Source: Pseudotabrizicola sp051200875
Lineage (GTDB): Bacteria > Pseudomonadota > Alphaproteobacteria > Rhodobacterales > Rhodobacteraceae
Assembly: GCF_051200875.1 (NCBI RefSeq)
Contig: NZ_CP195191.1
Location: 2,480,001 to 2,544,000 of the forward strand
DNA: 64,000 nucleotides
Direction of reading: 5' to 3'
Positions 16,961 through 25,550 of the stretch are shown here, one piece after another; positions within the stretch are counted from its first letter, which is position 1, and every line of letters begins with the position of its first letter. The position numbers and the translations under genes are program-made. The notes below the pieces were generated by a model, which was not told where the DNA came from, made no database searches, and worked only from the letters and a program-made list of their open reading frames with translations.

Positions 16961-18043
16961 ATGGCCCTGATTACCCTTCGCCAATTGCTCGATCACGCTG
17001 CCGAATATGGCTATGGCGTGCCCGCCTTCAACATCAACAACATGGAACAGGGATTGGCGATCATGGAAGCCGCCCGTGCCACCAACTCGCCTGTCATCAT
17101 GCAGGCCAGCCGTGGGGCGCGGTCTTATGCCAATGACATCATGCTGTCCAAGATGATCGAGGCGCTGTCGCTGATCTATCCCGAGATCCCGCTGTGCATG
17201 CATCAGGACCACGGCAATGACGAGGCCACCTGCATGAGCGCCATTCGCCACGGTTTTACCAGCGTGATGATGGACGGCAGCCTTGAGGCCGATGCCAAGA
17301 CCCCTGCAAGCTATGAATATAACGTGGCGATCACCGCGCAGGTTTCAAAGATGGCGCATTGGGTGGGCGCCTCGGTCGAGGGGGAGCTTGGCGTTCTGGG
17401 GTCGCTGGAAACCGGGCAAGGCGAGGCCGAGGATGGACATGGTGCCGAAGGTGCGCTGGACCTCAGTCAGCTTTTGACCGACCCCGATCAGGCGGTGGAT
17501 TTCGTCGCCCGCACCGGGGTGGATGCCTTGGCGATTGCCTGCGGCACCTCGCATGGCGCGTATAAATTCAGCCGCAAGCCGACGGGCGACATTCTGGCCA
17601 TGTCAGTGATCGAGGAAATCCACAAGCGCCTGCCGAATACGCATCTGGTGATGCATGGATCATCGTCGGTGCCGCAGGATTTGCAGGATGTCATCAACGA
17701 ATTCGGCGGCGAGATGCCCCAGACCTTTGGCGTCCCTGTCGAAGAAATCGTCCGCGGCATTCGCCACGGGGTGCGCAAAGTGAACATCGACACCGATTGC
17801 CGCATGGCGATGACCGGGCAGTTCCGAAAAATTGCCACGCAAAGCCGCAAGGAATTTGACCCGCGCAAATTCCTGAAACCGGCGATGGACGCGATGCGCG
17901 TTCTGTGCCGCGACCGGATGGAGGCCTTTGGCACCGCCGGACAAGCCAGCAAGATCAAGGTCATCGCCATGGATGACATGGCCCGGCGCTATAAGGCAGG
18001 CACAGTTGGAGGGGAAAAGGCATGGGCCAGAACCGCCGCATAA
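16961..18043 (+). CDS. cbbA: Fructose/sedoheptulose bisphosphate aldolase, class II
   Basis: Class II zinc aldolase, 360 residues, CbbA subtype. Zinc and active-site motifs are visible: CMHQDHGND, ASVEGELGVLGSLE, ACGTSHGAYKF, VMHGSSSVPQ and KVNIDTDCRMAMTGQ. It condenses triose phosphates with DHAP or erythrose-4-phosphate in RuBP regeneration. The ATG lies 2 bp after the cbbK stop. Its 3' end overlaps cbbE by 22 bp, so no room remains for a cbbM gene, which follows cbbA in form II operons of Rhodobacter. Confidence 0.96.
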   Translation: MALITLRQLLDHAAEYGYGVPAFNINNMEQGLAIMEAARATNSPVIMQASRGARSYANDIMLSKMIEALSLIYPEIPLCMHQDHGNDEATCMSAIRHGFTSVMMDGSLEADAKTPASYEYNVAITAQVSKMAHWVGASVEGELGVLGSLETGQGEAEDGHGAEGALDLSQLLTDPDQAVDFVARTGVDALAIACGTSHGAYKFSRKPTGDILAMSVIEEIHKRLPNTHLVMHGSSSVPQDLQDVINEFGGEMPQTFGVPVEEIVRGIRHGVRKVNIDTDCRMAMTGQFRKIATQSRKEFDPRKFLKPAMDAMRVLCRDRMEAFGTAGQASKIKVIAMDDMARRYKAGTVGGEKAWARTAA

Positions 18044-18711
18044 AGATTGCGCCGTCGATCCTTTCCGCCGATTTCGCCGATTTCGGGCGCGAGATTCAGG
18101 CAATTGAAGCAGAGGGGGCCGATTGGGTGCATGTCGATGTGATGGACGGGCATTTCGTGCCCAACATCACCTTCGGCCCGCCTGCCGTTGCGGCCTTTCG
18201 GCGGCATGTGAAGACGGTGATGGATGTGCATATCATGATCTCGCCCGTCGATAGCTATATCGATGCCTTTGCCAAGGCCGGGGCGGATATCCTGACCGCG
18301 CATGTCGAGGCGGGGCCGCATATTCACCGCACGCTTCAGGCCATTCGCGCTGCGGGAATGAAGGCTGGGGTTGCGTTGAACCCCGGCACCCCGGCCGAAG
18401 CGGTGGCGCATCTTCTGGACCTGACCGATCTGGTTTGCGTGATGACGGTAAACCCCGGTTTTGGTGGGCAAAAATTTATCGACATGACCGGAAAGGTCCG
18501 TGCCTTGCGGCAGATGATCGGCGACCGCCCTGTGTTGATCGAGATTGACGGCGGGGTGGATCCGGTCACGGCCCCCGGCCTTGCAGCGGCTGGGGCGGAT
18601 GTGCTGGTGGCCGGATCGGCGGTGTTCCGGGGTGGGTCGGTCGAAAACCCCTCGCCCTATGGCGCCAATATCCGCGCCATCCGCGCGGCGGCGGAGGCGG
18701 CACTTGCTTAG
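18022..18711 (+). CDS. cbbE: Ribulose-phosphate 3-epimerase
   Basis: Epimerase of 229 residues interconverting xylulose- and ribulose-5-phosphate. The TIM-barrel signatures APSILSADFADFGREI, VHVDVMDGHFVPNITFGP, MTVNPGFGGQKFI, IEIDGGVD and GADVLVAGSAVF are all present. A strong GGAGGGGAAAAGGC precedes the ATG, which lies inside cbbA. The stop overlaps the TTG start of the cbbY frame by 8 bp. Confidence 0.96.
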   Translation: MGQNRRIKIAPSILSADFADFGREIQAIEAEGADWVHVDVMDGHFVPNITFGPPAVAAFRRHVKTVMDVHIMISPVDSYIDAFAKAGADILTAHVEAGPHIHRTLQAIRAAGMKAGVALNPGTPAEAVAHLLDLTDLVCVMTVNPGFGGQKFIDMTGKVRALRQMIGDRPVLIEIDGGVDPVTAPGLAAAGADVLVAGSAVFRGGSVENPSPYGANIRAIRAAAEAALA

Positions 18712-20074
18712 GGCGTTGATTTTCGATGTCGACGGGACCTTGGCCGAGACCGAAGAGCTGCATCGGCATGCCTTCAACGACTGCTTTGCCGAGGCAGGTT
18801 TGGGCTGGCACTGGAGCCGGGAAGACTATCACCGGTTGCTGAAAACCACCGGCGGAAAAGAACGCATTGCGCGCTATGTCACTGAAATCGGGGAAAATCC
18901 CGACAGCTTTGACATAGCCGCCCTGCATGCCGAGAAGACCCGCATTTACACGGCCCTCATGGCCCGAGGTGGACTTTCCCTGCGGTCTGGCATTGCGGAA
19001 CTAATCGCCGAGGCGCGATATTTGGGCTTGGCACTTGCGGTAGGCACCACGACCAGCCGGCCGAATGTCGAGGCCTTGGCCTTGGCGTGTTTTGGACAAC
19101 CCGCCGAGGCGGTGTTTGATATTCTGGCGTGTGGGGATGAGGTTGCGGCCAAGAAGCCTGCACCTGATGTTTACCAATTGGCCGTGGAACGGTTGGGGCT
19201 TTCGGCCAAGGACTGTGTGGCGTTGGAAGACAGCAGGAATGGTCTGAACTCTGCTGTTTCGGCAGGTATTGCTTGCATTGTTTCGCCATCTGCCTACACC
19301 GCAGAAGAGGACTTCTCTGTCGCTTTGCGCGTCGTTCCGGAGTTTTCGGAACTGGGAGGAGTTACGGGAATTCAAGGACTAATGAAAGAGGGTGCGATGT
19401 CTAAGACTGCAAAGGGTGCCATTGTCTTTGATCTGGACGGGACGCTGATCGACAGTGCGCCGGATTTGCATGCAGCCCTTAACAAAGTCTTGACGGAAGA
19501 GGGGGCGGAGCTCGTCAGCCTGACCGAAACCATTGGTTTCATTGGACATGGCATCCCCAATCTGGTGCGGACGGCCTTGGCCTATCGCGGGCTTGGTGCC
19601 GACCGGCTGGAGCCGATGACGGCTTCGATGTTCCGGCATTATCTGGCCAGCCCGTCAGCGCTGACCCAGATTTATCCGGGCGTGATTGCCGCGCTGACGC
19701 GGCTGAATGAGATGGGGCATCCGCTGGGGCTGTGCACGAACAAGGCATTGGCCCCGACGCTGGATATTCTTAAGGCACTGGATTTGAACAGGTTTTTTGA
19801 CGTCGTGATTGGCGGCGACAGCCTGACGGAAAAGAAGCCACACCCCGCGCCGTTGCAGGCGGCCTTTGCCAAACTGGGCACCCCGCTTCTTTATGTGGGC
19901 GACAGTGAGGTGGATGCGGAGACCGCGAAAGCGGCGGAAATTCCCTTTGCGCTTTACACCCAAGGCTATCGGAAGACCCCGGTCGAGGCGCTGCCGCATC
20001 GGGTTGCCTTTGACCATTTCGGCGCCTTGCTGCCCGAGATCGCAGCGATGGAGCAGGCCCGCGAGACGGCCTGA
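18704..20074 (+). CDS. cbbY: CbbY-CbbZ: two HAD phosphatases in one reading frame
   Basis: A continuous frame of 456 residues holding two complete HAD-superfamily domains. Domain 1 (about 1-226) is CbbY-like (FDVDGTLAETEELHRHAFN, TTGGKERIARY, KKPAPDVY), known to dephosphorylate xylulose-1,5-bisphosphate, a RuBisCO inhibitor. Domain 2 (about 232-456) is a CbbZ/Gph phosphoglycolate phosphatase (FDLDGTLIDSAPDLHAALN, TNKALAPTLDIL, KKPHPAPL, YVGDSEVDAETA). These are normally separate genes. The junction VTGIQGLMKEGAMSKTAKG has no stop, but a TAATGA stands one base out of frame at 19380-19385, so a one-base indel would split it. The TTG start follows GGAGG and overlaps cbbE. Confidence 0.85.
   Translation: MLRALIFDVDGTLAETEELHRHAFNDCFAEAGLGWHWSREDYHRLLKTTGGKERIARYVTEIGENPDSFDIAALHAEKTRIYTALMARGGLSLRSGIAELIAEARYLGLALAVGTTTSRPNVEALALACFGQPAEAVFDILACGDEVAAKKPAPDVYQLAVERLGLSAKDCVALEDSRNGLNSAVSAGIACIVSPSAYTAEEDFSVALRVVPEFSELGGVTGIQGLMKEGAMSKTAKGAIVFDLDGTLIDSAPDLHAALNKVLTEEGAELVSLTETIGFIGHGIPNLVRTALAYRGLGADRLEPMTASMFRHYLASPSALTQIYPGVIAALTRLNEMGHPLGLCTNKALAPTLDILKALDLNRFFDVVIGGDSLTEKKPHPAPLQAAFAKLGTPLLYVGDSEVDAETAKAAEIPFALYTQGYRKTPVEALPHRVAFDHFGALLPEIAAMEQARETA
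19397..20074 (+). CDS. cbbZ: Phosphoglycolate phosphatase as a possible separate product
   Basis: The second HAD domain of the preceding frame could be made on its own from ATG at 19397: GAGGG lies 4 bp before it and MSKTAKGAIVFDLDGT is a natural Gph N-terminus. The product would have 225 residues, the usual length for phosphoglycolate phosphatase, which clears the oxygenase product of RuBisCO. It is listed separately because the sequence alone cannot tell a fusion from internal initiation. Confidence 0.7.
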   Translation: MSKTAKGAIVFDLDGTLIDSAPDLHAALNKVLTEEGAELVSLTETIGFIGHGIPNLVRTALAYRGLGADRLEPMTASMFRHYLASPSALTQIYPGVIAALTRLNEMGHPLGLCTNKALAPTLDILKALDLNRFFDVVIGGDSLTEKKPHPAPLQAAFAKLGTPLLYVGDSEVDAETAKAAEIPFALYTQGYRKTPVEALPHRVAFDHFGALLPEIAAMEQARETA

Positions 20075-20101
20075 AACGCCGAAAACGGCAGTCCACCTTG
20101 C

Positions 20102-20128
20102 GTACACCCCCTGTACACCCTCCGTACA
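20102..20128. repeat. Three GTACA direct repeats at 11-bp period upstream of a promoter
   Basis: GTACA occurs at 20102, 20113 and 20124, exactly 11 bp apart and so on one face of the helix, with C-rich spacers. They end 11 bp before a TTGACA hexamer (20140-20145), which is followed after 16 bp by TAGCGT. The layout suggests an activator site for the peptidase gene starting at 20195. The binding protein is unknown. Confidence 0.5.
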
Positions 20129-20194
20129 GACAGTCGAAGTTGACAGGAACAGGCGGCTTGCTAGCGTGATGGCATTTCTTTGGAGCCATAACAC

Positions 20195-20944
20195 ATGCGT
20201 TGCTTGACTGCCCTGAGCCTTTCGATTGCCTTGCTTTCCACCCCTTCCTTGGCCGAAACCACCGCTGAGGCCCCTGCGCCGAAGCTGGGGCCGAACGCCG
20301 TTCCGGTGACGGCGGATAATGCCTTTCTGCGGGCCAACCCGGCCCCTGACTATTGGGCCTTTGGCCCGTTCGTGAAACCGCAATTCACCACCTCGGCCTG
20401 TTCGATTGCCACGGTCACGGCGGCGGTGAACGGGCTGTCTGGCCTGCCGCCCCATGCGGAGAACACGGTCACCACCCAGCCGCAGATGCTGGAGGCTGTC
20501 GGCAATGCCGAATGGGCGGCGCTGTCGGCGGAAGGCGGGGATGGGGTGACCTTTGCCCAGTTGGAGGAATTCACCAAGGCGGCGCTGAACGCAAAGGGCA
20601 TGGCGCTGACGGTTTCCAGCTTTCACCCGGCACGCGCGGATGAGGCGAACCTGACCGAGATGCGTCGCCTGCTGACCGAAAATGAAAAGGCGGCGACCGA
20701 TGCCTTGCTGATTTACTTCAATCAGGGCGTTGTGACGGGCGATTGGGACGGGCCGCATATTTCGCTGATCGGGGCCTATGATGCAGCAACTGACCGGGTG
20801 CTGATCCTTGAGGTCGATCAGGAATGGTATGTGCCTTACTGGACCCCGGCCCCGGTGCTGCTGGAGGCGATGGTCAAGCCGACCTCGGCCGAGCATGGAC
20901 CGCTGGAAGGCCAGACCGGGGGATTTGTTCGGATCGGCGGCTGA
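20195..20944 (+). CDS. Secreted phytochelatin-synthase-like cysteine peptidase
   Basis: A 249-residue protein with a Sec signal peptide (cleavage after LSTPSLA, near residue 20). The rest matches the catalytic domain of phytochelatin synthases: Q63 and C69 in KPQFTTSACSIATVTAAVNGL fit the oxyanion Gln and nucleophile Cys, and H188 in GPHISLIGAYDAATDRVLILEV the catalytic His. The acidic triad residue is Glu206 instead of Asp, with the usual 18-residue spacing. Bacterial short forms usually cleave glycine from glutathione rather than polymerise it; a periplasmic site would mean acting on exported thiol peptides. GGAG precedes the ATG. Confidence 0.75.
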   Translation: MRCLTALSLSIALLSTPSLAETTAEAPAPKLGPNAVPVTADNAFLRANPAPDYWAFGPFVKPQFTTSACSIATVTAAVNGLSGLPPHAENTVTTQPQMLEAVGNAEWAALSAEGGDGVTFAQLEEFTKAALNAKGMALTVSSFHPARADEANLTEMRRLLTENEKAATDALLIYFNQGVVTGDWDGPHISLIGAYDAATDRVLILEVDQEWYVPYWTPAPVLLEAMVKPTSAEHGPLEGQTGGFVRIGG

Positions 20945-21094
20945 TCCGCGGCAGAAACCGGCAAGGGCAGGGCCTGCATGGGCCTTGCCCTTTGCGAATT
21001 ACGGGCATGTGATTGGCTGAAAACCCAAGCTTTTGGGAACCAGATCGCCGCCCCGGCTCTTTCTTTAGGGACGCAACCTTGAGTGAAAGAGTAA

Positions 21095-21577
21095 ATGATG
21101 GATGATCTGAAAAGCGAATTCTGGGACCGGATGGACTCTGTGCGGACCGCGATGCTGGGCATTTCGGGCGAAGGCCGGATGGTGGCGATGTCACCCACGA
21201 CCGATGATGATTTCCCCGGCAAGATCTGGTTCATCACCGCCAAAGGAACCGATTTGGCCCGCGCAACCGAGCTTGGTGCAAAGCCCGCGCGCATGGTCGT
21301 CGCCTCGGATGAGGCTGGGCTTTACGCGGATGTTGATGGATCGCTGGCGCGCAGCCATGACCGTGAAGCATTGGATGAAGCGTGGAACTTTGTTGCTGAT
21401 GCGTGGTTTGAGGGCGGCAAGCATGACCCCGATGTCTGTCTTTTGTGCTTTACCCCCGGCGTGGCCGAGATGTCGGTGACGACGACCAGTGCAGTGAAGT
21501 TCTTTTACGAAATCGCCAAGGCGCAGGTGACCGGAGAGAAGCCGGAAGCTGGCGCGCAGGGTGTCGTTGCCTTTTAA
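21095..21577 (+). CDS. Pyridoxamine-5'-phosphate-oxidase-like protein (general stress protein 26 family)
   Basis: A 160-residue split-barrel flavin-binding-type protein. DFPGKIWFITAKGTDLARA and the end MSVTTTSAVKFFYEIAKAQVTGEKP are typical of the GSP26 branch of the PNPOx-like superfamily, which binds FMN or F420 but whose substrates are mostly unknown. Two ATGs in tandem (21095 and 21098) follow GAAAGAG. It is monocistronic, followed by a strong terminator. Confidence 0.8.
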   Translation: MMDDLKSEFWDRMDSVRTAMLGISGEGRMVAMSPTTDDDFPGKIWFITAKGTDLARATELGAKPARMVVASDEAGLYADVDGSLARSHDREALDEAWNFVADAWFEGGKHDPDVCLLCFTPGVAEMSVTTTSAVKFFYEIAKAQVTGEKPEAGAQGVVAF

Positions 21578-21599
21578 GGCGCGACTCTCTTGTTGAACG

Positions 21600-21628
21600 G
21601 GCCGCGGTTTTTGCCGCGGCCTTTTTCT
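21600..21628 (+). terminator. Rho-independent terminator
   Basis: GGCCGCGG (21600-21607) and CCGCGGCC (21614-21621) form a perfect 8-bp stem followed by TTTTTCTT. It ends the upstream oxidase-like gene and isolates pnp. Confidence 0.9.
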
Positions 21629-21741
21629 TGCTTGGCTGTGCGACTGCACCCGACAAGAAGCTTTCCAAACAGTCGATTTTCCTATATGCGCCCCGCATCT
21701 GTGACGTGAGCCCTGCCCCCGGGCGCATGCGAAGGATTGGG

Positions 21742-21792
21742 GGCGGCGGCAATGGGGCCGCCATATGAACGGAAGACACGGCAGGGGCCGTG
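21742..21792 (+). promoter_or_regulatory. Hairpin pair in the pnp leader
   Basis: Two stems precede pnp: GGCGGC/GCCGCC (21742-21762) and CACGGC-AGGG-GCCGTG (21777-21792), the second ending 24 bp before the start codon. pnp leaders in many bacteria carry such stems as RNase III and PNPase autoregulation targets; that role here is an inference. Confidence 0.45.
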
Positions 21793-21816
21793 AGTGCTTC
21801 CAAGAGGAAACGATAG

Positions 21817-23958
21817 ATGTTCAACGTGACGAAAAAGTCGATCCAGTGGGGCAATGAAACGCTCACTCTGGAATCGGGCAAGGTTGCCCGTCAGGCCGAT
21901 GGTTCGGTCATCGCCACCCTTGGCGAAACCAGTGTTATGGCCAACGTGACCTTTGCCAAGGCCGCAAAGCCGGGTCAGGATTTCTTTCCGCTGACCGTGC
22001 ACTACCAAGAAAAATACTATGCCGCCGGCAAGATTCCGGGCGGTTTCTTCAAGCGCGAAGCGCGTCCGAGCGAGAAAGAAACGCTCACCTCGCGTCTGAT
22101 CGACCGTCCTTGCCGCCCGCTGTTCGTTGACGGCTTCAAGAACGAAGTTCTGGTCATGTGCACCGTGCTGAGCCACGACCTTGAGAACGAGCCCGATATC
22201 GTTGCGATGATCGCGGCCAGCGCCGCGCTGACGATTTCCGGCGTGCCGTTCATGGGCCCGATCGGTGCCGCCCGCGTTGGTTTCTCGAACGGCGAATACG
22301 TTCTGAACCCGAGCGTCGACGACATGCAGAACCTGCGGTCGAACCCCGACCAGCGTCTGGATCTGGTCATTGCCGGCACCAAAGACGCCGTGATGATGGT
22401 GGAATCGGAAGCCTATGAACTGACCGAAGCCGAAATGCTGGGCGCGGTGAAGTTCGGCCATGAGGCCATGCAGCCGGTAATCGACATGATCGTCGATTTC
22501 GCGGAAGCCTGCGCCAAAGAGCCGTTCGACTTCTCGCCCCCGGATTATTCGGAGCTGTATGCCAAGGTCAAAGCCGCTGGCGAAACCCAGATGCGCGCTG
22601 CTTTCGCCATCAAGGACAAGCAAGAGCGGACCAATGCGATTTCGGCTGCTGTCGATGCCATCAAGGCCGCGATGAGCGAAGAAGATCTGGCCGACATCAA
22701 CCTTGGCTCGGCGATCAAGAAGCTGGAAAGCAGCATCCTGCGTGGTGACGTGGTCAAGAACGGCACCCGTATCGACGGCCGTGACACCAAGACCGTCCGC
22801 CCGATCGTTTGCGAAACCGGCGTTCTGCCGCGCACCCATGGTTCGGCGCTGTTCACCCGTGGCGAAACTCAAGGCTTGGTTGTGACCACGCTTGGCACCG
22901 GCGAAGATGAGCAGATCATCGACGCGCTGCACGGCAATTCGCGTTCGAACTTCCTGCTGCATTACAACTTCCCTCCCTACTCGGTTGGTGAAGTTGGCCG
23001 CGTGGGTTCGCCCGGTCGTCGTGAAATCGGTCACGGCAAGCTGGCATGGCGCGCCCTTCAGGCCGTGCTGCCGGCCCCGACCGACTTCCCCTACACCATC
23101 CGCGTTGTCTCTGAGATCACCGAATCGAACGGGTCGTCCTCGATGGCTTCGGTCTGCGGTGGTTCGTTGTCGATGATGGATGCGGGCGTTCCGCTGAAAG
23201 CCCCGGTCGCTGGTGTGGCCATGGGTCTGATCCTTGAAGACGACGGCTCGTGGGCTGTTCTGACCGACATCCTTGGTGATGAAGATCACCTTGGCGACAT
23301 GGACTTCAAGGTGGCAGGGACCGAGAACGGCATCACCTCGCTGCAGATGGACATCAAGGTTGCTGGCATCACGCCCGCGATCATGGAGCAGGCTTTGGCA
23401 CAGGCCAAGGACGGCCGGATGCACATTCTGGGCGAGATGGCCAAGGCCATTTCGGCTCCGCAGGGCTTTAGCGAATACGCCCCGAAGATCGAGACCATGC
23501 AGATTCCGACCGACAAGATCCGTGAAGTGATCGGCTCGGGCGGCAAGGTGATCCGCGAGATCGTGGAAACCTCGGGTGCCAAGGTCGACATCAACGACGA
23601 CGGCCAAATCAAGATCGCCTCGAACGACGCCAATGCCATCAAGAAGGCCTATGACATGATCTATTCGATCGTGGCAGAGCCGGAAGAAGGCCGCATCTAC
23701 ACCGGCAAGGTCGTCAAGCTGGTCGACTTTGGTGCCTTCGTGAACTTCTTCGGCAAGCGCGACGGTCTGGTCCACGTTTCCCAGATCGCCAACAAGCGCC
23801 TGAACCATCCGAATGAAATTCTGAAGGAAGGTCAGGAAGTGAAGGTTAAACTTCTTGGCTTCGACGATCGCGGCAAGGTGCGCCTTGGTATGAAGATGGT
23901 CGATCAGGAAACCGGCGAAGAAATCGTCGAGAAGAAGGAAGAGGCCAGCGAGGCCTGA
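21817..23958 (+). CDS. pnp: Polynucleotide phosphorylase
   Basis: 3'-5' phosphorolytic exoribonuclease of 713 residues, core of the RNA degradosome. Two RNase PH domains (PGGFFKREARPSEKETLTSRLIDRP in the first; GSPGRREIGHGKLAWRAL and the active-site loop SSSMASVCGGSLSMMDAGV in the second) are followed by KH (VIGSGGKVIREIVETSGAKVDI) and S1 (GRIYTGKVVKLVDFGAFVNF) domains. AGAGGAAACG precedes the ATG. rpsO, the usual upstream neighbour, is absent here. Confidence 0.97.
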   Translation: MFNVTKKSIQWGNETLTLESGKVARQADGSVIATLGETSVMANVTFAKAAKPGQDFFPLTVHYQEKYYAAGKIPGGFFKREARPSEKETLTSRLIDRPCRPLFVDGFKNEVLVMCTVLSHDLENEPDIVAMIAASAALTISGVPFMGPIGAARVGFSNGEYVLNPSVDDMQNLRSNPDQRLDLVIAGTKDAVMMVESEAYELTEAEMLGAVKFGHEAMQPVIDMIVDFAEACAKEPFDFSPPDYSELYAKVKAAGETQMRAAFAIKDKQERTNAISAAVDAIKAAMSEEDLADINLGSAIKKLESSILRGDVVKNGTRIDGRDTKTVRPIVCETGVLPRTHGSALFTRGETQGLVVTTLGTGEDEQIIDALHGNSRSNFLLHYNFPPYSVGEVGRVGSPGRREIGHGKLAWRALQAVLPAPTDFPYTIRVVSEITESNGSSSMASVCGGSLSMMDAGVPLKAPVAGVAMGLILEDDGSWAVLTDILGDEDHLGDMDFKVAGTENGITSLQMDIKVAGITPAIMEQALAQAKDGRMHILGEMAKAISAPQGFSEYAPKIETMQIPTDKIREVIGSGGKVIREIVETSGAKVDINDDGQIKIASNDANAIKKAYDMIYSIVAEPEEGRIYTGKVVKLVDFGAFVNFFGKRDGLVHVSQIANKRLNHPNEILKEGQEVKVKLLGFDDRGKVRLGMKMVDQETGEEIVEKKEEASEA

Positions 23959-23984
23959 TCCTTTTTCCGGATCAAAAGAACAGA

Positions 23985-24015
23985 AAGCCCCGGTGGAAAC
24001 GCCGGGGCTTTTTCT
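23985..24015 (+). terminator. Terminator of pnp
   Basis: AAGCCCCGG (23985-23993) pairs with CCGGGGCTT (24002-24010), followed by TTTCTT. A classic rho-independent terminator. Confidence 0.92.
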
Positions 24016-24094
24016 TGCTTAAGTCTTGCCAATTGCGCAGCTTGAGCGGCCACCGCCTTTGAAGACCGGCCTTTGGCCGGCGCACAGGATATTC

Positions 24095-25174
24095 ATGTAC
24101 AAGACAAGCGCGCTTCTTGCCGTGACCATCTTTCTGTCCGGTGCGGCCTTTGCCGCGATGACCCCCTATCGGGCTGTTGCCGGGGTTGAGATCTTGGATC
24201 TGTCCAATGCGGGCTTTGGGCTGATCATGGGTTTAAGCGCCGTTGTCAGTGCCTTCACCGCCGTTGCACTTGGCTGGTTGTCGGACCGTGTGACGGACAG
24301 ACGTGTGATCCTTTTCCTGTGCGCCGCAATGGGGATTGTGGCCTTTGCTGTGGTCTGGACCTTTCAGACCCCTTTGGTGTTTGCTGCCGTCTTTGTCTTT
24401 CTGGTACCCTTTGGAAGCGCCCTGTTTTCGCAGAGCTTTTAGTTTTCCCGCGCTTTCTTTGACCGCGAAAGGCCGGACAAATCACAGTTCATCTTGTCGT
24501 TCCTGCGGGCGGGTTTCACCCTTGCATGGATCATCGTTCCCCCCTTTGCCGGATGGCTTGCGGCCAAGATCGGCACCCCGCCCGTTGCCGCACAGAAGGA
24601 TGGCACTGCGGAACGGCCCAATGTTTCGAAATCCCACAAGTTGGGCATTGCGGGGATCGCGCTTGCCCTTTCCGCGCTACAACTGAACATGGTTTCGCTG
24701 CCGATGCTGATTGTGCGCGACTTGTCGGGCAGCATGGCACAGGTCGGCCTTGCTGCGTCTTTCGCCGCCGCCATCGAAGTTCCGGCGATGATCCTTTGGG
24801 GCTATTTGGCCCTGCGGATGGACAAGGAGTTGATCCTTGCCATCGCGGCTGGCTTTTTTGCGATTTACTTCGGTTTCGCCTTCACCGCCGAAACCTTCTT
24901 ACACATCCTGATCGCACAGGGCTTTGCCGCAATTGCCATTTCGGCCCTGCTCAGCATCAACATCGCCTATCTGCAAGAGGCCATTCCGGGACGGATCGGT
25001 CTTTCAACCTCTTTGGTCGATGTGACCCGCGTTCTGTCAACATGGGCCGCGGCTGCGGTTTTCGCGCTGAACACAGGCACGACCTATGCGCCCTTGATGG
25101 TGGTTGCGGGTGTCTTTTGCCTGATCGCGATTGTGCTGCTGCTTGCGGCGCGCAACCTGCGGCGGGCGATCTGA
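24095..25174 (+). pseudogene. MFS transporter interrupted by one in-frame amber codon
   Basis: About 359 codons of a SetA-like sugar-efflux or related major-facilitator transporter, with hydrophobic segments throughout and the loop GWLSDRVTDRRVI between helices 2 and 3. The frame is intact from ATG 24095 to 25174 except for TAG at 24440-24442: ...GSALFSQSF then stop, then FSRAFFDRERPDKSQFILSFLRAGFTLAW in the same frame. No bases are missing, so this is a point nonsense mutation, a sequencing error or read-through. A TTG at 24494 could restart the C-terminal part, but half a transporter is unlikely to work. AGGA precedes the start. Confidence 0.8.
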
Positions 25175-25264
25175 ACGACCCGTGAAGAAGCCCGTAGACG
25201 AGGCAGGGGCGGTTGCAGCAGAATCAGCGGAATTTAAGGCATCATTTTCTAAGGGAGTTTCCAG

Positions 25265-25441
25265 ATGAATACCCCCCGCGGCACCCTAATCATCGGACTT
25301 CTGGCCATCTTGATCGGAGGCGGCCAGATCCTGTTCATGTCCGAAGGCGCCAGCACCACCGTGCTTGCGATGCAGTATTTCTTCCTGATCCTAGGCGTCG
25401 TCGCGGTCGTCGGGGCCTTGGTTCAGATGAACAAGAAGTAA
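25265..25441 (+). CDS. Small two-helix membrane protein (58 residues)
   Basis: A short frame with GGGAG 7 bp before its ATG. The product starts MNTPRGTLIIGLLAILIGGGQ and ends VQMNKK; two hydrophobic segments (about 8-24 and 38-53) are separated by a polar loop with SEGAST. No family is recognised with confidence; it may belong to the small DUF proteins common in Rhodobacteraceae. Codon use and the ribosome-binding site support a real gene. Confidence 0.65.
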   Translation: MNTPRGTLIIGLLAILIGGGQILFMSEGASTTVLAMQYFFLILGVVAVVGALVQMNKK

Positions 25442-25550
25442 ACGTCGGCGGGTAAGCCAAGCGGCGAAGCCGACGCGCCCGCCATTTCCAGACGCGATTT
25501 CGGAATCCTGTGCTAGTGTGCAACTTTGGAACAGTGATGAGAGGTGCGTG

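Noticed and set aside
24440..24442. TAG in the MFS gene read as pyrrolysine or general amber suppression
   Set aside because: Several neighbouring genes end properly with TAG, and no pyl genes or suppressor tRNA are visible; a point mutation is simpler.
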